This document shows, one piece after another, positions 45,850-54,791 of a stretch of DNA of 64,000 nucleotides. Every line of letters starts with the position of its first letter. The first letter of the stretch is position 1. The stretch spans positions 2,050,001-2,114,000 of the forward strand of contig NZ_CP019702.2 in the NCBI RefSeq assembly GCF_002005205.3, read 5' to 3'. A program made the translations under genes and the position numbers. Below the pieces are notes generated by a model. That model was not told the DNA's origin. It saw only the letters and a list, made by a program, of their open reading frames with translations, and made no database searches. This DNA comes from Rhizobium rhizogenes (lineage in GTDB: Bacteria; Pseudomonadota; Alphaproteobacteria; Rhizobiales; Rhizobiaceae).

Positions 45850-46860
45850 ATGCATGCCATTCAATTCGTCGAGAAGGGACGCGCCGTGCTGGCGGAACTC
45901 CCCGTCGCCGATCTGCCGCCGGGTCACGCGCTCGTGCGGGTCAAGGCTTCGGGGCTTTGCCACACCGATATAGACGTGCTGCATGCGCGTTATGGTGACG
46001 GCGCGTTTCCCGTTATCCCCGGCCATGAATATGCCGGTGAAGTTGCAGCCGTGGCTTCCGATGTGACAGGCTTCAGGGCCGGTGACCGTGTGGCCGTCGA
46101 TCCCAATCTGCCCTGCGGCACTTGCGCCAGCTGCAGGAAGGGGCTGACCAACCTTTGCAGCACGCTGAAGGCCTATGGCGTTTCCCACAATGGCGGCTTT
46201 GCCGAATTCAGTGTGGTGCGCGCGGATCATCTGCACGGCATCGGTTCGATGCCCTATCATGTCGCGGCACTTGCCGAACCACTCGCCTGCGTCGTCAACG
46301 GCATGCAGAGCGCTGGCATTGGTGAGAGTGGCGTGGTGCCGGAAAGTGCGCTGGTGTTCGGCGCCGGTCCCATCGGCCTGCTGCTTGCCCTGTCGCTGAA
46401 AGCACGCGGCATTGCAACGGTGACGATGGCCGATATCAATGAAAGTCGGCTGGCCTTTGCCGAAAGTCTTGGGCTCAAGGTGGGCGTTTCCGGCTCGGAA
46501 GCGCTCTTGCGGCAACAAAAATCTTTTGACTTTGTGGCCGACGCGACGGGTATTGCCGCCGTTGCCGAAGCGATGATCCCGCTGGTTGCGGATGGCGGCA
46601 CCGCGCTGTTTTTCGGCGTCTGCGCGCCGGATGCCCGCATTTCGGTGGCGCCTTTCGAAATCTTCCGGCGTCAGCTGAAGCTTGTCGGCTCCCATTCGCT
46701 GAACCGCAACATACCGCAGGCGCTTGCCATTCTGGAGACGGATGGCGATGTCATGGCGCGGCTGGTGTCGCACCGGCTGCCGCTTTCGGAAATGCTGCCA
46801 TTCTTTACGAAAAAACCGTCTGATCCGGCGACGATGAAAGTGCAGTTTACGGCCGAATGA
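45850..46860 (+). CDS. Zinc-type alcohol dehydrogenase (D-altritol 5-dehydrogenase-like)
   Basis: The start at 45850 is preferred because GGAG lies at a proper distance; an ATG six bases earlier touches it. This 336-residue medium-chain dehydrogenase has catalytic zinc ligands in ASGLCHTDI and PGHEYAGE, the structural zinc cluster CGTCASCRKGLTNLC, and a Rossmann motif VFGAGPIGLLL. In C58 the dehydrogenase at this place oxidises D-altritol to D-tagatose, which feeds the kinase and PF08013 epimerase on the other strand. A role with another polyol is possible. Confidence 0.87.
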   Translation: MHAIQFVEKGRAVLAELPVADLPPGHALVRVKASGLCHTDIDVLHARYGDGAFPVIPGHEYAGEVAAVASDVTGFRAGDRVAVDPNLPCGTCASCRKGLTNLCSTLKAYGVSHNGGFAEFSVVRADHLHGIGSMPYHVAALAEPLACVVNGMQSAGIGESGVVPESALVFGAGPIGLLLALSLKARGIATVTMADINESRLAFAESLGLKVGVSGSEALLRQQKSFDFVADATGIAAVAEAMIPLVADGGTALFFGVCAPDARISVAPFEIFRRQLKLVGSHSLNRNIPQALAILETDGDVMARLVSHRLPLSEMLPFFTKKPSDPATMKVQFTAE

Positions 46861-46938
46861 TCGTTTGGCCGTTGATAACCATTCGACCGGCTTTTCGTGC
46901 GAAGGCCGGTCGATATAGAGTACCACATGTAATATTTC

Positions 46939-47988
46939 ATGGGGGCAAGCACTTTGGCCAAATCTATCAGGACGATGGAAGAATTTTCGGAATTCGTCGG
47001 CCTTTCCCGCCCGACTGTTTCGAAATACTTCAATGATCCGGCCTCGGTCCGCAAGAAGACGCGGGACACCATCGAGGATGCGCTGAAGAAGTCGGGTTTC
47101 CGGCCGAATATCTTCGCCGTCAACCTCAACCGCCGCCGTTCCAATATCATCGGCATCATCATTCCGAACTCGACCGACCCTTTCTACATGGCGCTGACGA
47201 GCCGCATCGAACTTATCGCCAACGAAGCGGGGTTCCTTGCCTTCGTGCTATCGTCTGATGGCAAGGCGGAAATCGAGGACCGGGCGATCCGCACCTTCAA
47301 GTCGATGAATGTTGCGGGCGCCATCATCGCGCCACTCGGCGTCAAATCCCATCGCGCCACGCTGGAGCAGCTCGCGGCCAGCATTCCGATCGTTTATGTC
47401 GATTCGCCGCTGGATGAGACTTCGGCCTTTGTCGGCACGGACAACCGCCAGAGTGTCGGGCTGATGGTGGATTATCTCTGCCGTTCGGGCGAACCGCCCT
47501 GTTTCTTCGATATGCCGCAGGTCAATACCAACGCGGCGACACGCCGCACGGCCTATGAGGAAGCGATGCAGCGTCTGGGCTTCGAGCCGCATGTCATCGA
47601 TGTTCCCGGCATCGTCACCTGGGATTTCGAGCGTTTCGCCTTTGATGAGGCGAGCCGGCTGCTGGATGGGGCAGGGCATTTGCCATCCCGCACCATTTTA
47701 TGCGCCAATGACCGTATCGCCTTCGGCGTTATCGCCGCCGCCTTCCAGAAGGGCATCAAGGTTGGCCATGGCGCTGATTACGACCTCAGGGTTGCCGGCC
47801 ATGACGACCATCCGCTGTCGCGTTATGCCTGCCCGCCGATTACCACGGTGGCGCAGAATTATAACGAGATCGGCAGGCTGTCGATCGAGCTTCTGCTGCA
47901 GAAGCTGGATGATGAGACGGATGACAAGACGCGGATGCGGGAACGCATCCTGCTCAGCGCCGATCTGATGCTGCGCAAATCGGCCTGA
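46939..47988 (+). CDS. LacI family transcriptional regulator
   Basis: This 349-residue repressor has an N-terminal helix-turn-helix (TMEEFSEFVGLSRPTVSKYFND, with the hinge helix after RPNIFAVNLNRRRSN) and a periplasmic-binding-protein-like sensor domain (IIGIIIPNSTDPFYMAL at its start, TILCANDRIAFGVIAA later). The hinge lacks the common LPxxAA form. The start is uncertain because no good ribosome site precedes 46939 and later starts at 46954 (TTG) or 46975 are possible. It lies 78 bp after the altritol dehydrogenase gene and probably controls both halves of the polyol locus. Confidence 0.88.
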   Translation: MGASTLAKSIRTMEEFSEFVGLSRPTVSKYFNDPASVRKKTRDTIEDALKKSGFRPNIFAVNLNRRRSNIIGIIIPNSTDPFYMALTSRIELIANEAGFLAFVLSSDGKAEIEDRAIRTFKSMNVAGAIIAPLGVKSHRATLEQLAASIPIVYVDSPLDETSAFVGTDNRQSVGLMVDYLCRSGEPPCFFDMPQVNTNAATRRTAYEEAMQRLGFEPHVIDVPGIVTWDFERFAFDEASRLLDGAGHLPSRTILCANDRIAFGVIAAAFQKGIKVGHGADYDLRVAGHDDHPLSRYACPPITTVAQNYNEIGRLSIELLLQKLDDETDDKTRMRERILLSADLMLRKSA

Positions 47989-48250
47989 TGGCTTGTTAGA
48001 TAAACTAAACGAAAAATATGATTTTCTAAATAGAACTAATATCTGAACGCTCCTACTCTGGTCTCAAGGTTGCTTTGGGAGGCGACCGCGAGAGCCGGCG
48101 CAAGTGTGTGCCGGGATCCGGGAGGAACGCAGAAATGTCATGTGGCCAGCGCCGCGAGGGATGAACCTTCGCAGCCTCGGTATCGCATGGCCTTCGCCGG
48201 GCAGTCTGGACATTCTCGCCAGCAATTTCCCCAGCGAAGGATGTCAAAAC

Positions 48251-49609
48251 ATGAATCTCTATTCTCTTCTGTCAGCGCGTGCAGCCGGCGGCAAACCTGT
48301 CCGGGTCGGTCTCATCGGTGCCGGCAAGTTCGGCTCCATGGTGCTGGCGCAGGCGCAGCGCATCGCCGGTTTCCACATGGTCGCCGTAGCAGACCTCAAT
48401 GTCGGCAAGGCAAGGGAATCGTTTGACCGCGTCGGCTGGCCGAAGGAGCGTTACGACGCTACGAGCTGCGCTGATGCGCTGAAGAGCGGCAAGACCTATG
48501 TGACCGACGATGTGAACGAGCTTTTCGCCTGCGGCGAGATCGAATGCGTGATCGAAGCGACCGGCCATCCGCTGGCCGGCGCGCGCCATGCACTGGGCGC
48601 CATCGAGCACAACAAGCACGTCGTCATGGTCAATGTCGAAGCCGACGTCATGGTCGGGCCGATCCTTGCTGAAAAGGCGCGGGCCAAGGGCCTGATCTAT
48701 TCCATGGCTTACGGCGACCAGCCGGCGCTGATCTGCGAGCTGGTGGACTGGGCGCGCGCCACCGGCTTCGAGGTCGTTTCCGCCGGCAAGGGCATGAATT
48801 TCGAGCCCCGTTACCGTTATTCGACGCCGGACACGGTCTGGGGTTATTTCGGCTGGACGGACGAAGAAGTGGCCAAGGGCGACTTCAATCCGAAAATGTA
48901 CAATTCCTTCACCGACGGCACCAAGGCGGCCATCGAAATGGCGGCCGTCGCCAACGGCACGGGGCTGGATTGCCCGGATGACGGTCTGGCCTTCCCGCCC
49001 GCCGGCCTGCACGATCTCGCCCGCGTCTTCCGCCCCGCTGCCGATGGCGGCCGTATGTCGCGCTCCGGTCTGGTCGATATTGCTGCGAGCCAGGAGCCGG
49101 ACGGACGCGAGGTGTTCAACAACATTCGCTACGGCGTTTTCGTCACCTTCAAGGCGCATAATGAATATGCCCGGGCCTGCTTCAAGCAATATGGCCTGCT
49201 GACCGATCCCTCCGGCTGGTACGCCTCCATGTGGCGCCCCTTCCACATCATCGGGCTGGAGACCTCGATCAGCGTGCTTTCCGCCGTGCTGCGCAATGAA
49301 GCGACCGGTTGCTCCAGGGAGTTTCGTGGCGATGCGGTGGCGACCGCGAAGAAGGATATGCAGCCCGGCGAGATGCTCGACGGCGAGGGCGGTTACGCGG
49401 TCTGGGCGAACGCCATTCCGGCCACCCGCAGCCTTGACATCAAGGCGCTGCCGATCGGCCTTGCCCATAATGTCAAGCTGAAGCGCGCCATCAAGAAAGA
49501 CCAGATCGTCAGCTTCGACGATGTGGAGCTGGTCAATGATCTCGATGTGGTGAAGCTGCGCCAGGACATGGAAAACCAGTTCCGTCCGCAAAAGGACGCC
49601 GCGGCGTGA
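48251..49609 (+). CDS. NAD(P)-binding oxidoreductase with C-terminal SAF domain
   Basis: The start at 48251 (MNLYSLLSARAAGGKPVRVG) has an AAGGA box, giving 452 residues. A homoserine-dehydrogenase-like Rossmann domain (VRVGLIGAGKFGSMVLAQAQ) comes first, then EATGHPLAGARHALGAIEHN with the catalytic-region VMVNVEADVMVGP. The last ~80 residues (PIGLAHNVKLKRAIKKDQIV and VELVNDLD) form a SAF-like domain. Family members are often misnamed FlgA-related. They occur with sugar-acid pathways, but the reaction is not established to my knowledge. It opens the TRAP operon. The 262-bp gap before it holds an AT-rich stretch with TTCTA-AA-TAGAA at 48024-48035 and nothing coding. Confidence 0.85.
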   Translation: MNLYSLLSARAAGGKPVRVGLIGAGKFGSMVLAQAQRIAGFHMVAVADLNVGKARESFDRVGWPKERYDATSCADALKSGKTYVTDDVNELFACGEIECVIEATGHPLAGARHALGAIEHNKHVVMVNVEADVMVGPILAEKARAKGLIYSMAYGDQPALICELVDWARATGFEVVSAGKGMNFEPRYRYSTPDTVWGYFGWTDEEVAKGDFNPKMYNSFTDGTKAAIEMAAVANGTGLDCPDDGLAFPPAGLHDLARVFRPAADGGRMSRSGLVDIAASQEPDGREVFNNIRYGVFVTFKAHNEYARACFKQYGLLTDPSGWYASMWRPFHIIGLETSISVLSAVLRNEATGCSREFRGDAVATAKKDMQPGEMLDGEGGYAVWANAIPATRSLDIKALPIGLAHNVKLKRAIKKDQIVSFDDVELVNDLDVVKLRQDMENQFRPQKDAAA

Positions 49610-49626
49610 TGGACGGGAGAGAGCAC

Positions 49627-49929
49627 ATGTCGAAGGGAGCTTTCGTGGTGATCGCAGAATTCCGGGTGAAGCCCGACGCGATGGACGCCTTTCTCGATGC
49701 GGCGCGCGATGACGCCAGGCACTCGGTTCAGGATGAACCGGGCTGCCGGCAATTCGATGTGGTGCGGCCGGAAACCGGAAACAACGTGGTGTTCTACGAG
49801 GTCTATGACGACAGACAGGCTTTCGACCACCATCTGAAGACACCACACCTCGACCGGTTTCGGGAAGCATTTCCCGCCCTCATCGAAGAAGAACTGCCGG
49901 TGCGTTTCCTGAATCGGCAATGGCTCTGA
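49627..49929 (+). CDS. ABM-fold small protein (YgiN-like putative monooxygenase)
   Basis: The start at 49627 (MSKGAFVVIAEFRVKPD) has a GGGAGAGAG box, giving 100 residues; an earlier start at 49609 is possible. The ferredoxin-like dimeric alpha/beta barrel pattern is clear: AEFRVKPDAMDAFLDAAR, then DEPGCRQFDVVRPE and VFYEVYDDRQAFDHHLKTPH. Such proteins act as cofactor-free monooxygenases, or as isomerase/mutarotase-like helpers in sugar-acid operons. It lies between two NAD-linked dehydrogenases in the operon. The role here is unknown. Confidence 0.82.
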   Translation: MSKGAFVVIAEFRVKPDAMDAFLDAARDDARHSVQDEPGCRQFDVVRPETGNNVVFYEVYDDRQAFDHHLKTPHLDRFREAFPALIEEELPVRFLNRQWL

Positions 49930-49941
49930 AGGATGGAAACG

Positions 49942-50868
49942 ATGGCTGACATTCGCCGGATCGCCGTTATCGGAACGGGTATCATGGGCGCCCCCATGGC
50001 GGGGCGTCTGGCGGAGGCCGGGTTTTCCGTCAAGGCCTGGAACCGCAGCGCTGAAAAAGCTGCGGCTCTGGCGGCAAAGGGTGTGCAACCGACGTCCACG
50101 GCTGCAGAAGCTGCGGCCGAAGCCGATGTCGTCATCTGCATGCTGAGTTCCGGGCCGGTCTGCAACGAGGTTCTGTTCGGTGCCTCGGGTGTCGTTTCCA
50201 CCATGAAGCCCGGTGCTATTCTGCTGGTGATGAGTTCCATCCCGGTCGACAGCGCACGGGAACAGGCGGAGGCGGCAAAGGCTTATGGCGTCGCTTATGT
50301 CGACGCACCGGTTTCCGGCGGTGAAAAAGGGGCGATCGAGGGAATGCTCGCCATCATGGCCGGCGGTGAACAGCGGGATGTGGATGCATTGCGGCCACTC
50401 CTCAATTGCCTTGGCCGCGTCACCCATGTCGGGCCGGTGGGCTGCGGCTCACTGGCCAAGCTTGCCAACCAGCTGATCGTCGCCTCGACAATCTGCGCCG
50501 TTGCCGAAGCGTTGACGCTGGTTGAAGCGGGGGGAGCCGACCCGGCTCAGGTGCGCCAGGCTTTGCTGGGCGGTTTTGCCGAATCCACCGTTTTCCGCCA
50601 GCACGGAAAACGCATGGTGGAGGGCGATTTCCGCCCCGGTGGCCCGGCGAAATATCAGGTGAAGGATACGTCCACGGCGCTGGCTTTCGCCGAAAGCCGT
50701 GGCCTGAAATTACCGGTCGGCGAGGAGGTTGACCGGCTGTTCCGCTCCATGGTCGAGCATGGCGCGGGCGAGCTTGATCACAGCGGTGTGATCCTTGAGA
50801 TTAAGTGCCTGAATGCGTTCGGAGGAACGCTCGAAACTGTCCAGAGCATTTCCAGTAAAGGCGCGTAG
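49942..50868 (+). CDS. Beta-hydroxyacid dehydrogenase (3-hydroxyisobutyrate dehydrogenase family)
   Basis: The start at 49942 (MADIRRIAVIGTGIMGAP) is better placed after the GAAGG box than the ATG nine bases earlier; the protein has 308 residues. NAD motif GTGIMG is at 11-16, substrate motif DAPVSGGEKGA at 121-131, and the catalytic lysine is Lys173 in GSLAKLANQ. It oxidises or reduces a 3-hydroxy acid such as tartronate semialdehyde, threonate or hydroxyisobutyrate. With a TRAP importer beside it, a sugar acid or short hydroxy acid is most likely. Its last residues (about QSISSKGA) are encoded within the start of a rhizobial repeat. Confidence 0.88.
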   Translation: MADIRRIAVIGTGIMGAPMAGRLAEAGFSVKAWNRSAEKAAALAAKGVQPTSTAAEAAAEADVVICMLSSGPVCNEVLFGASGVVSTMKPGAILLVMSSIPVDSAREQAEAAKAYGVAYVDAPVSGGEKGAIEGMLAIMAGGEQRDVDALRPLLNCLGRVTHVGPVGCGSLAKLANQLIVASTICAVAEALTLVEAGGADPAQVRQALLGGFAESTVFRQHGKRMVEGDFRPGGPAKYQVKDTSTALAFAESRGLKLPVGEEVDRLFRSMVEHGAGELDHSGVILEIKCLNAFGGTLETVQSISSKGA

Positions 50869-50944
50869 CGGTTTTACGTCCGGATAATGCGCTAAAACAA
50901 AGAGATAGAGCACGTCCAAAGATTCCGTTTTAACCGGACGTGCT
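50841..50944. repeat. Rhizobiales mosaic repeat (AAACAAAGAGATAGAGC family)
   Basis: The segment contains CCAGAGCATTTCCAGTAAAG, then TACGTCCGGATAATGCG, AAAACAAAGAGATAGAGC and a stem GCACGTCC / GGACGTGC (50910-50917 and 50936-50943). The order and words match, from memory, a dispersed palindromic repeat common in Rhizobiales genomes. It begins inside the 3' end of the dehydrogenase gene and ends 25 bp before the TRAP binding-protein start. Confidence 0.7.
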
Positions 50945-50968
50945 TCATAGATAACAAGGGAGGAACAC

Positions 50969-51964
50969 ATGAAAATTTCGAAACTTTACGGGCTGGCTCT
51001 CGCCGCCACCATGCTGGTCGCATCCATCGCGCAGGCCGAGACACTGACGCTTTCGACGCCGGATCCGGACAATTCCGAAATTACGCTGGCTGCCAACAAG
51101 TTCGCGGAGCTGGTGTCGGCAAAAACGAATGGCGAAGTTACCGTGAAGGTTTTCCCGAACGGCTCGCTTTATGGCGGCGATCCGTCGGGCGCCGTCAAAC
51201 AGCTGGCTGGTGGATCGCTCGACATGTTGCTTCTGGCGACATCGCTTTACGCGAATTTCGATCCGCGTTTTTCGGCGATCTCCATTCCCTATCTTTTTGA
51301 CGATGAAGAACAGCTTCGCACCTATCTGGAAGGTGAGCAGGGCAAGGAACTGAGTGCCGGGCTGGAAAAGATCGGCATCAAGGCGGTCGACCTCTGGCCG
51401 CGCCCCTTCCGCCAGATGACCAATTCCAAGCGCCCCATAACCTCTCCAGATGATCTGCGCGGTTTGAAGTTTCGGGTACCGAACAATCCACTCTGGGTGG
51501 AATTCTTCAAGAAGATGGGTGCCGCACCAACTCCGCTCGCTTTTGCCGAGGTCTATAATGCCCTGCAGCTGAAAGTTGTCGATGGCCAGGAAAACCCGAT
51601 CAATGTGCCGCTATCTGCAAAATTCTACGAGGTTCAGAAATACGTCTCGATCACCAACCACATGGGTGACGGCTGGGTTCTGGGCATCAGCCCCGCCAAG
51701 TTCAACGCCCTGAGCGACGCGCACAAGGCAGCCGTCGAGGCGGCGGCCAAGGAAGCGGAAGTGTGGAAGGTGCAAAACGACGCCTCGACCGCGGAAACGA
51801 CGATCGCCGAACTGCAGAAACATGGCATGGAGGTCAATCGCCTGACGCCCGAGCAGCAGAAGGCGTTTGTGGAGGTGTCCAAGGGTCTCTATCCCGTCTT
51901 TGCTGGGCTGGTGAAGGATCAGGCTTTCTTCGACAAGACGATTGCCGCTGTCGGCAAGAAATAA
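50969..51964 (+). CDS. TRAP transporter substrate-binding protein (DctP type)
   Basis: This 331-residue periplasmic protein has signal cleavage after IAQA near residue 23 and a GGGAGGA box. DctP features include LTLSTPDPDNSEITLAANKF at the mature start, VKVFPNGSLYGG, the carboxylate-binding arginine in LRGLKFRVPNNPLW, and EVYNALQLKVVDGQENP. The arginine predicts an organic or sugar acid as ligand. It is followed by the two membrane subunits. No sequence feature fixes the exact compound. Confidence 0.93.
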   Translation: MKISKLYGLALAATMLVASIAQAETLTLSTPDPDNSEITLAANKFAELVSAKTNGEVTVKVFPNGSLYGGDPSGAVKQLAGGSLDMLLLATSLYANFDPRFSAISIPYLFDDEEQLRTYLEGEQGKELSAGLEKIGIKAVDLWPRPFRQMTNSKRPITSPDDLRGLKFRVPNNPLWVEFFKKMGAAPTPLAFAEVYNALQLKVVDGQENPINVPLSAKFYEVQKYVSITNHMGDGWVLGISPAKFNALSDAHKAAVEAAAKEAEVWKVQNDASTAETTIAELQKHGMEVNRLTPEQQKAFVEVSKGLYPVFAGLVKDQAFFDKTIAAVGKK

Positions 51965-52019
51965 GGCAATCAGGTCTTCCGGATCGGCGCGCAGCCGGTC
52001 CGGTCGGGAGGACAGGTTT

Positions 52020-52568
52020 ATGGACGAAACGTCATCATTTTTCGGCAGGGTCATCAGATTGGCGACCGACGTGCTGGCCGGTCTGGCCGCTGTCGGGGTT
52101 CTGGCCGTCGTGCTTTTGCAGGTATCGACCCGTATGTGGGGAACTCCGGTTTCCTGGACCGAGGAAGCGACACGGTATCTTTTCATATGGATGGTATTTC
52201 TGGGGGTGGCGGGCAGTTTCCGCACAGCCGACATGGCGCGGGTAACGGTGTTCATCGCGCTGATGCCAGCCTTCGTGCGGCGCCTCGCGCTGCCCATTTA
52301 CGTTCTGTCGTCGGTCGTCTTTTTCGGCCTGATGATCTGGACGGGCTGGACGCTGGTGCGCCAGCAATATGTAATGAATGAAGCCGCCGCGACACTTGCC
52401 ACGCCCATGTGGATGATCGGCGTCATCATTCCGCTCAGCGCGGCTCTCGGCATTGCCGCCATCGTGGAATCCCTGCGTCAACATCGCGACCGCATCGAGC
52501 TGCCGGAAGGCCTGCAGCCTCTCGCGGACGCCGATCTGGTTGTTGGAAATATGGAGAAACGGCCATGA
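52020..52568 (+). CDS. TRAP transporter small membrane subunit (DctQ type)
   Basis: The start at 52020 (MDETSSFFGRVIRLATDV) has a GGGAGGAC box; an earlier frame overlapping dctP is rejected. The protein has 182 residues and four helices, with the family's VSWTEEATRYLFIWMVFLG motif. It overlaps the large subunit gene by 4 bp (ATGA). The C-terminal tail after the last helix is charged and cytosolic. Confidence 0.91.
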   Translation: MDETSSFFGRVIRLATDVLAGLAAVGVLAVVLLQVSTRMWGTPVSWTEEATRYLFIWMVFLGVAGSFRTADMARVTVFIALMPAFVRRLALPIYVLSSVVFFGLMIWTGWTLVRQQYVMNEAAATLATPMWMIGVIIPLSAALGIAAIVESLRQHRDRIELPEGLQPLADADLVVGNMEKRP

Positions 52569-53845
52569 GCCTGACGCTGCTTGGACTTTTCCTTCTTATG
52601 AGCGCCTTCGGGGTTCCGCTCGCCGTCGCACTTGGTCTGGCCAGCCTGGCCTCCATCGTGCTTTATACATCGATGCCGATGGACCTTCTGGCGCAGACCA
52701 TGTTTTCGGGCATGAACTCCTTTCTTCTCGTCGCGGTGCCGCTTTTCATTCTGGTCGGTGTCCTGATGGAACGGGGCAGGGTTGCCGAACGGCTGTTTGA
52801 CTTTGCCGAGGCGATTGTCGGCTGGCTTCCCGGCGGTCTCGGCCACGTCAACGTCGCCTCGTCGGTAATTTTCGGCGGTGTCTCCGGTTCGTCCGTTGCC
52901 GATATCGCCTCGATCGGCGCCATCGAGATCAAGGCCATGGAGCGTCACGGTTTTCCGAAGGGCTATGCTGTCGGCCTGACGCTCTGCACCTCCACGCTTT
53001 CGTCCATCATCCCGCCGTCGATCCTCATCGTCATCGCCGGCTCGGTGGCGAATGCCTCCATCGGAACCCTGCTCGTGGCCGGGCTGGTGCCGGGATTGTT
53101 CCTCGCCTTCGTCTTCATGGTGTTCAACCACATCTATGCGGTGCGTAACGGGTTTAATCCACCCACGCCGTTCAATGTCCGGCGCGTGGTGACGACGGGT
53201 CTTGCGGCCATCCTGCCGATGCTGACACCGGTGATCCTGCTGATCGGTATTGTCGACGGTTATTTCACGCCGACGGAAGCGGCCGGCATCGCCGTTGTCT
53301 ACACGCTGTTTCTGGCCGTCATACTTTACCGCACGATCCCGGTTTCGGCGCTGCTCGGAATATTCATGGAAACGGCGAGGACCTCCGGCTCGATCCTGTT
53401 CATCGCCGCGACGGCGAAACTGGCGGCCTGGGTCTTCACCTTTGACGGCCTGCCGGCGCAGGTTGCGGTTTTCCTTGGCCATATCAGCACCGGGCCGACC
53501 ATGGCGATGGTTCTGATCTTCCTGTTCCTCATCGTCGTCGGCATGTTCATGGATGCGATTGCCGCCATGTTCATTCTGATCCCCGTGCTTATGCCTCCGG
53601 CCGTCTCGCTCGGGGTCGATCCGATCCACTTCCTGATCGTCATGGTCATCACCCTCACGCTCGGGCTTGTCACACCTCCGGTCGGTGTATGCCTGTTTGC
53701 GGTGGCGCAGGTGGCGAAAATGTCGATCGAGGATGTGATCAAGGGATCGCTTGCGCCTATGTCCATCCTTGTCGCCGCGATTTTCGCTCTGGTGTTGTTG
53801 CCGGACCTGACACTGGCGCCAATCAGGCTGATGGGGCTTTATTGA
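52565..53845 (+). CDS. TRAP transporter large membrane subunit (DctM type)
   Basis: This 426-residue inner-membrane protein starts at 52565 (MSLTLLGLFLLMSAFGVPL) and has about 12 helices. Family motifs are FLLVAVPLFILVGVLMERG, FGGVSGSSVADIASIG, STLSSIIPPSILIVIAGS, MDAIAAMFILIPVLMP and LTLGLVTPPVGVCLFAVAQV. It drives uptake with the sodium or proton gradient instead of ATP. It ends the operon of SAF oxidoreductase, ABM protein, beta-hydroxyacid dehydrogenase and DctPQM. The convergent LysR gene ends 24 bp away. Confidence 0.94.
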   Translation: MSLTLLGLFLLMSAFGVPLAVALGLASLASIVLYTSMPMDLLAQTMFSGMNSFLLVAVPLFILVGVLMERGRVAERLFDFAEAIVGWLPGGLGHVNVASSVIFGGVSGSSVADIASIGAIEIKAMERHGFPKGYAVGLTLCTSTLSSIIPPSILIVIAGSVANASIGTLLVAGLVPGLFLAFVFMVFNHIYAVRNGFNPPTPFNVRRVVTTGLAAILPMLTPVILLIGIVDGYFTPTEAAGIAVVYTLFLAVILYRTIPVSALLGIFMETARTSGSILFIAATAKLAAWVFTFDGLPAQVAVFLGHISTGPTMAMVLIFLFLIVVGMFMDAIAAMFILIPVLMPPAVSLGVDPIHFLIVMVITLTLGLVTPPVGVCLFAVAQVAKMSIEDVIKGSLAPMSILVAAIFALVLLPDLTLAPIRLMGLY

Positions 53846-53869
53846 CGCGCAAACGGATTGCCTGAAACA

Positions 53870-54766
53870 TCAGACAACGCGGCGGGCTTGCCACTCGTCG
53901 CGCTGTTTTCGCATCCACTCCAGAAACAGCATGACTTTTCTCTGCCGCAGATGGGAATGCGGGCAGACGATCCATTGGGTGACGAGCTTGATGCGCGGCG
54001 CGTCCGTCACGGCTGGCACCAGCATCTTGTCCTGCAGCTCCCGCTCCATCATCAAGGTGCTTTCCAGCGCCACGCCAATGCCGAGAACGGCGGCATCAAT
54101 GGCCATGTGGCTGCGGTCGAACAGGACCCGCCGCCAGCGCTTCTCAGCCGTGACGCCGGCCAGAGGGAACCAGTGGTTCCATTGCGCCTGCGCCTTCACC
54201 GAATGGATCAGCCGCTGGTTCTGCAATTCCTCGGGCAGAAATTTACCCGCACCCTGATAATTCGGCGAACAGACCGGCAGGAATTCCTCCTCCACCAGCC
54301 CTTCCACGAAGAGGCCCGGCCAGCGGCCATCGCCATGGCGCAGCTCTATATCGACGAGTTCCTGCGAAAAATCCGTCGGCTCGTTGGTGCCGTCGAGGCG
54401 CACTTCCAGTTCGGGGTGCTCCTCCAGAAACGAGCCGAGACGCGGCAGCAGCCATTTGTTGGAGATGGTCGGCGTCGCCCGGATCGTCAGCGTTGTGACT
54501 GAACGGAAGCCGCGAATACTGTCGGTGGCGTCTGATATCTGTTCGATCTGGGCGGTGATCATCGAGAAATAGCGCTCGCCCGCTTCCGTCAACGTCACCT
54601 TGCGGCCGGTTCGCGCCATCAGGGTTGTGCCGAGCTGGCCTTCCAGTAACTGGATCTGCTGGGAAACGGCCGATGGTGTGACGCTCAGTTCCTCCGCCGC
54701 CCGGGAAATGCTGCCCGCCCTTGCCGCGGCGTGGAAAACGAGGATCGATTTTATCGGGATCTGCAT
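53870..54766 (-). CDS. LysR family transcriptional regulator (GcvA-like)
   Basis: The start at 54766 (MQIPIKSILVFHAAARAGS) is preferred over a TTG six codons earlier, giving 298 residues. The N-terminal helix-turn-helix reads SISRAAEELSVTPSAVSQQIQLLEGQLGTTL. The C-terminal ligand domain has the usual two lobes (VTTLTIRATPTISNKWLLPRL at its start), with the GcvA-group spacing. It is convergent with the TRAP operon and downstream of an MFS gene that ends at a strong hairpin. It may control the TRAP operon, but the promoter of that operon is 5.6 kb away, so this is uncertain. Confidence 0.88.
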   Translation of the reverse strand: MQIPIKSILVFHAAARAGSISRAAEELSVTPSAVSQQIQLLEGQLGTTLMARTGRKVTLTEAGERYFSMITAQIEQISDATDSIRGFRSVTTLTIRATPTISNKWLLPRLGSFLEEHPELEVRLDGTNEPTDFSQELVDIELRHGDGRWPGLFVEGLVEEEFLPVCSPNYQGAGKFLPEELQNQRLIHSVKAQAQWNHWFPLAGVTAEKRWRRVLFDRSHMAIDAAVLGIGVALESTLMMERELQDKMLVPAVTDAPRIKLVTQWIVCPHSHLRQRKVMLFLEWMRKQRDEWQARRVV

Positions 54767-54791
54767 GGGTAGGGCTTTGCTCAACGGAATA

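Noticed and set aside
48272..49870. 532-codon minus-strand open frame
   Set aside because: Antisense to the SAF oxidoreductase and the ABM gene, without motifs.
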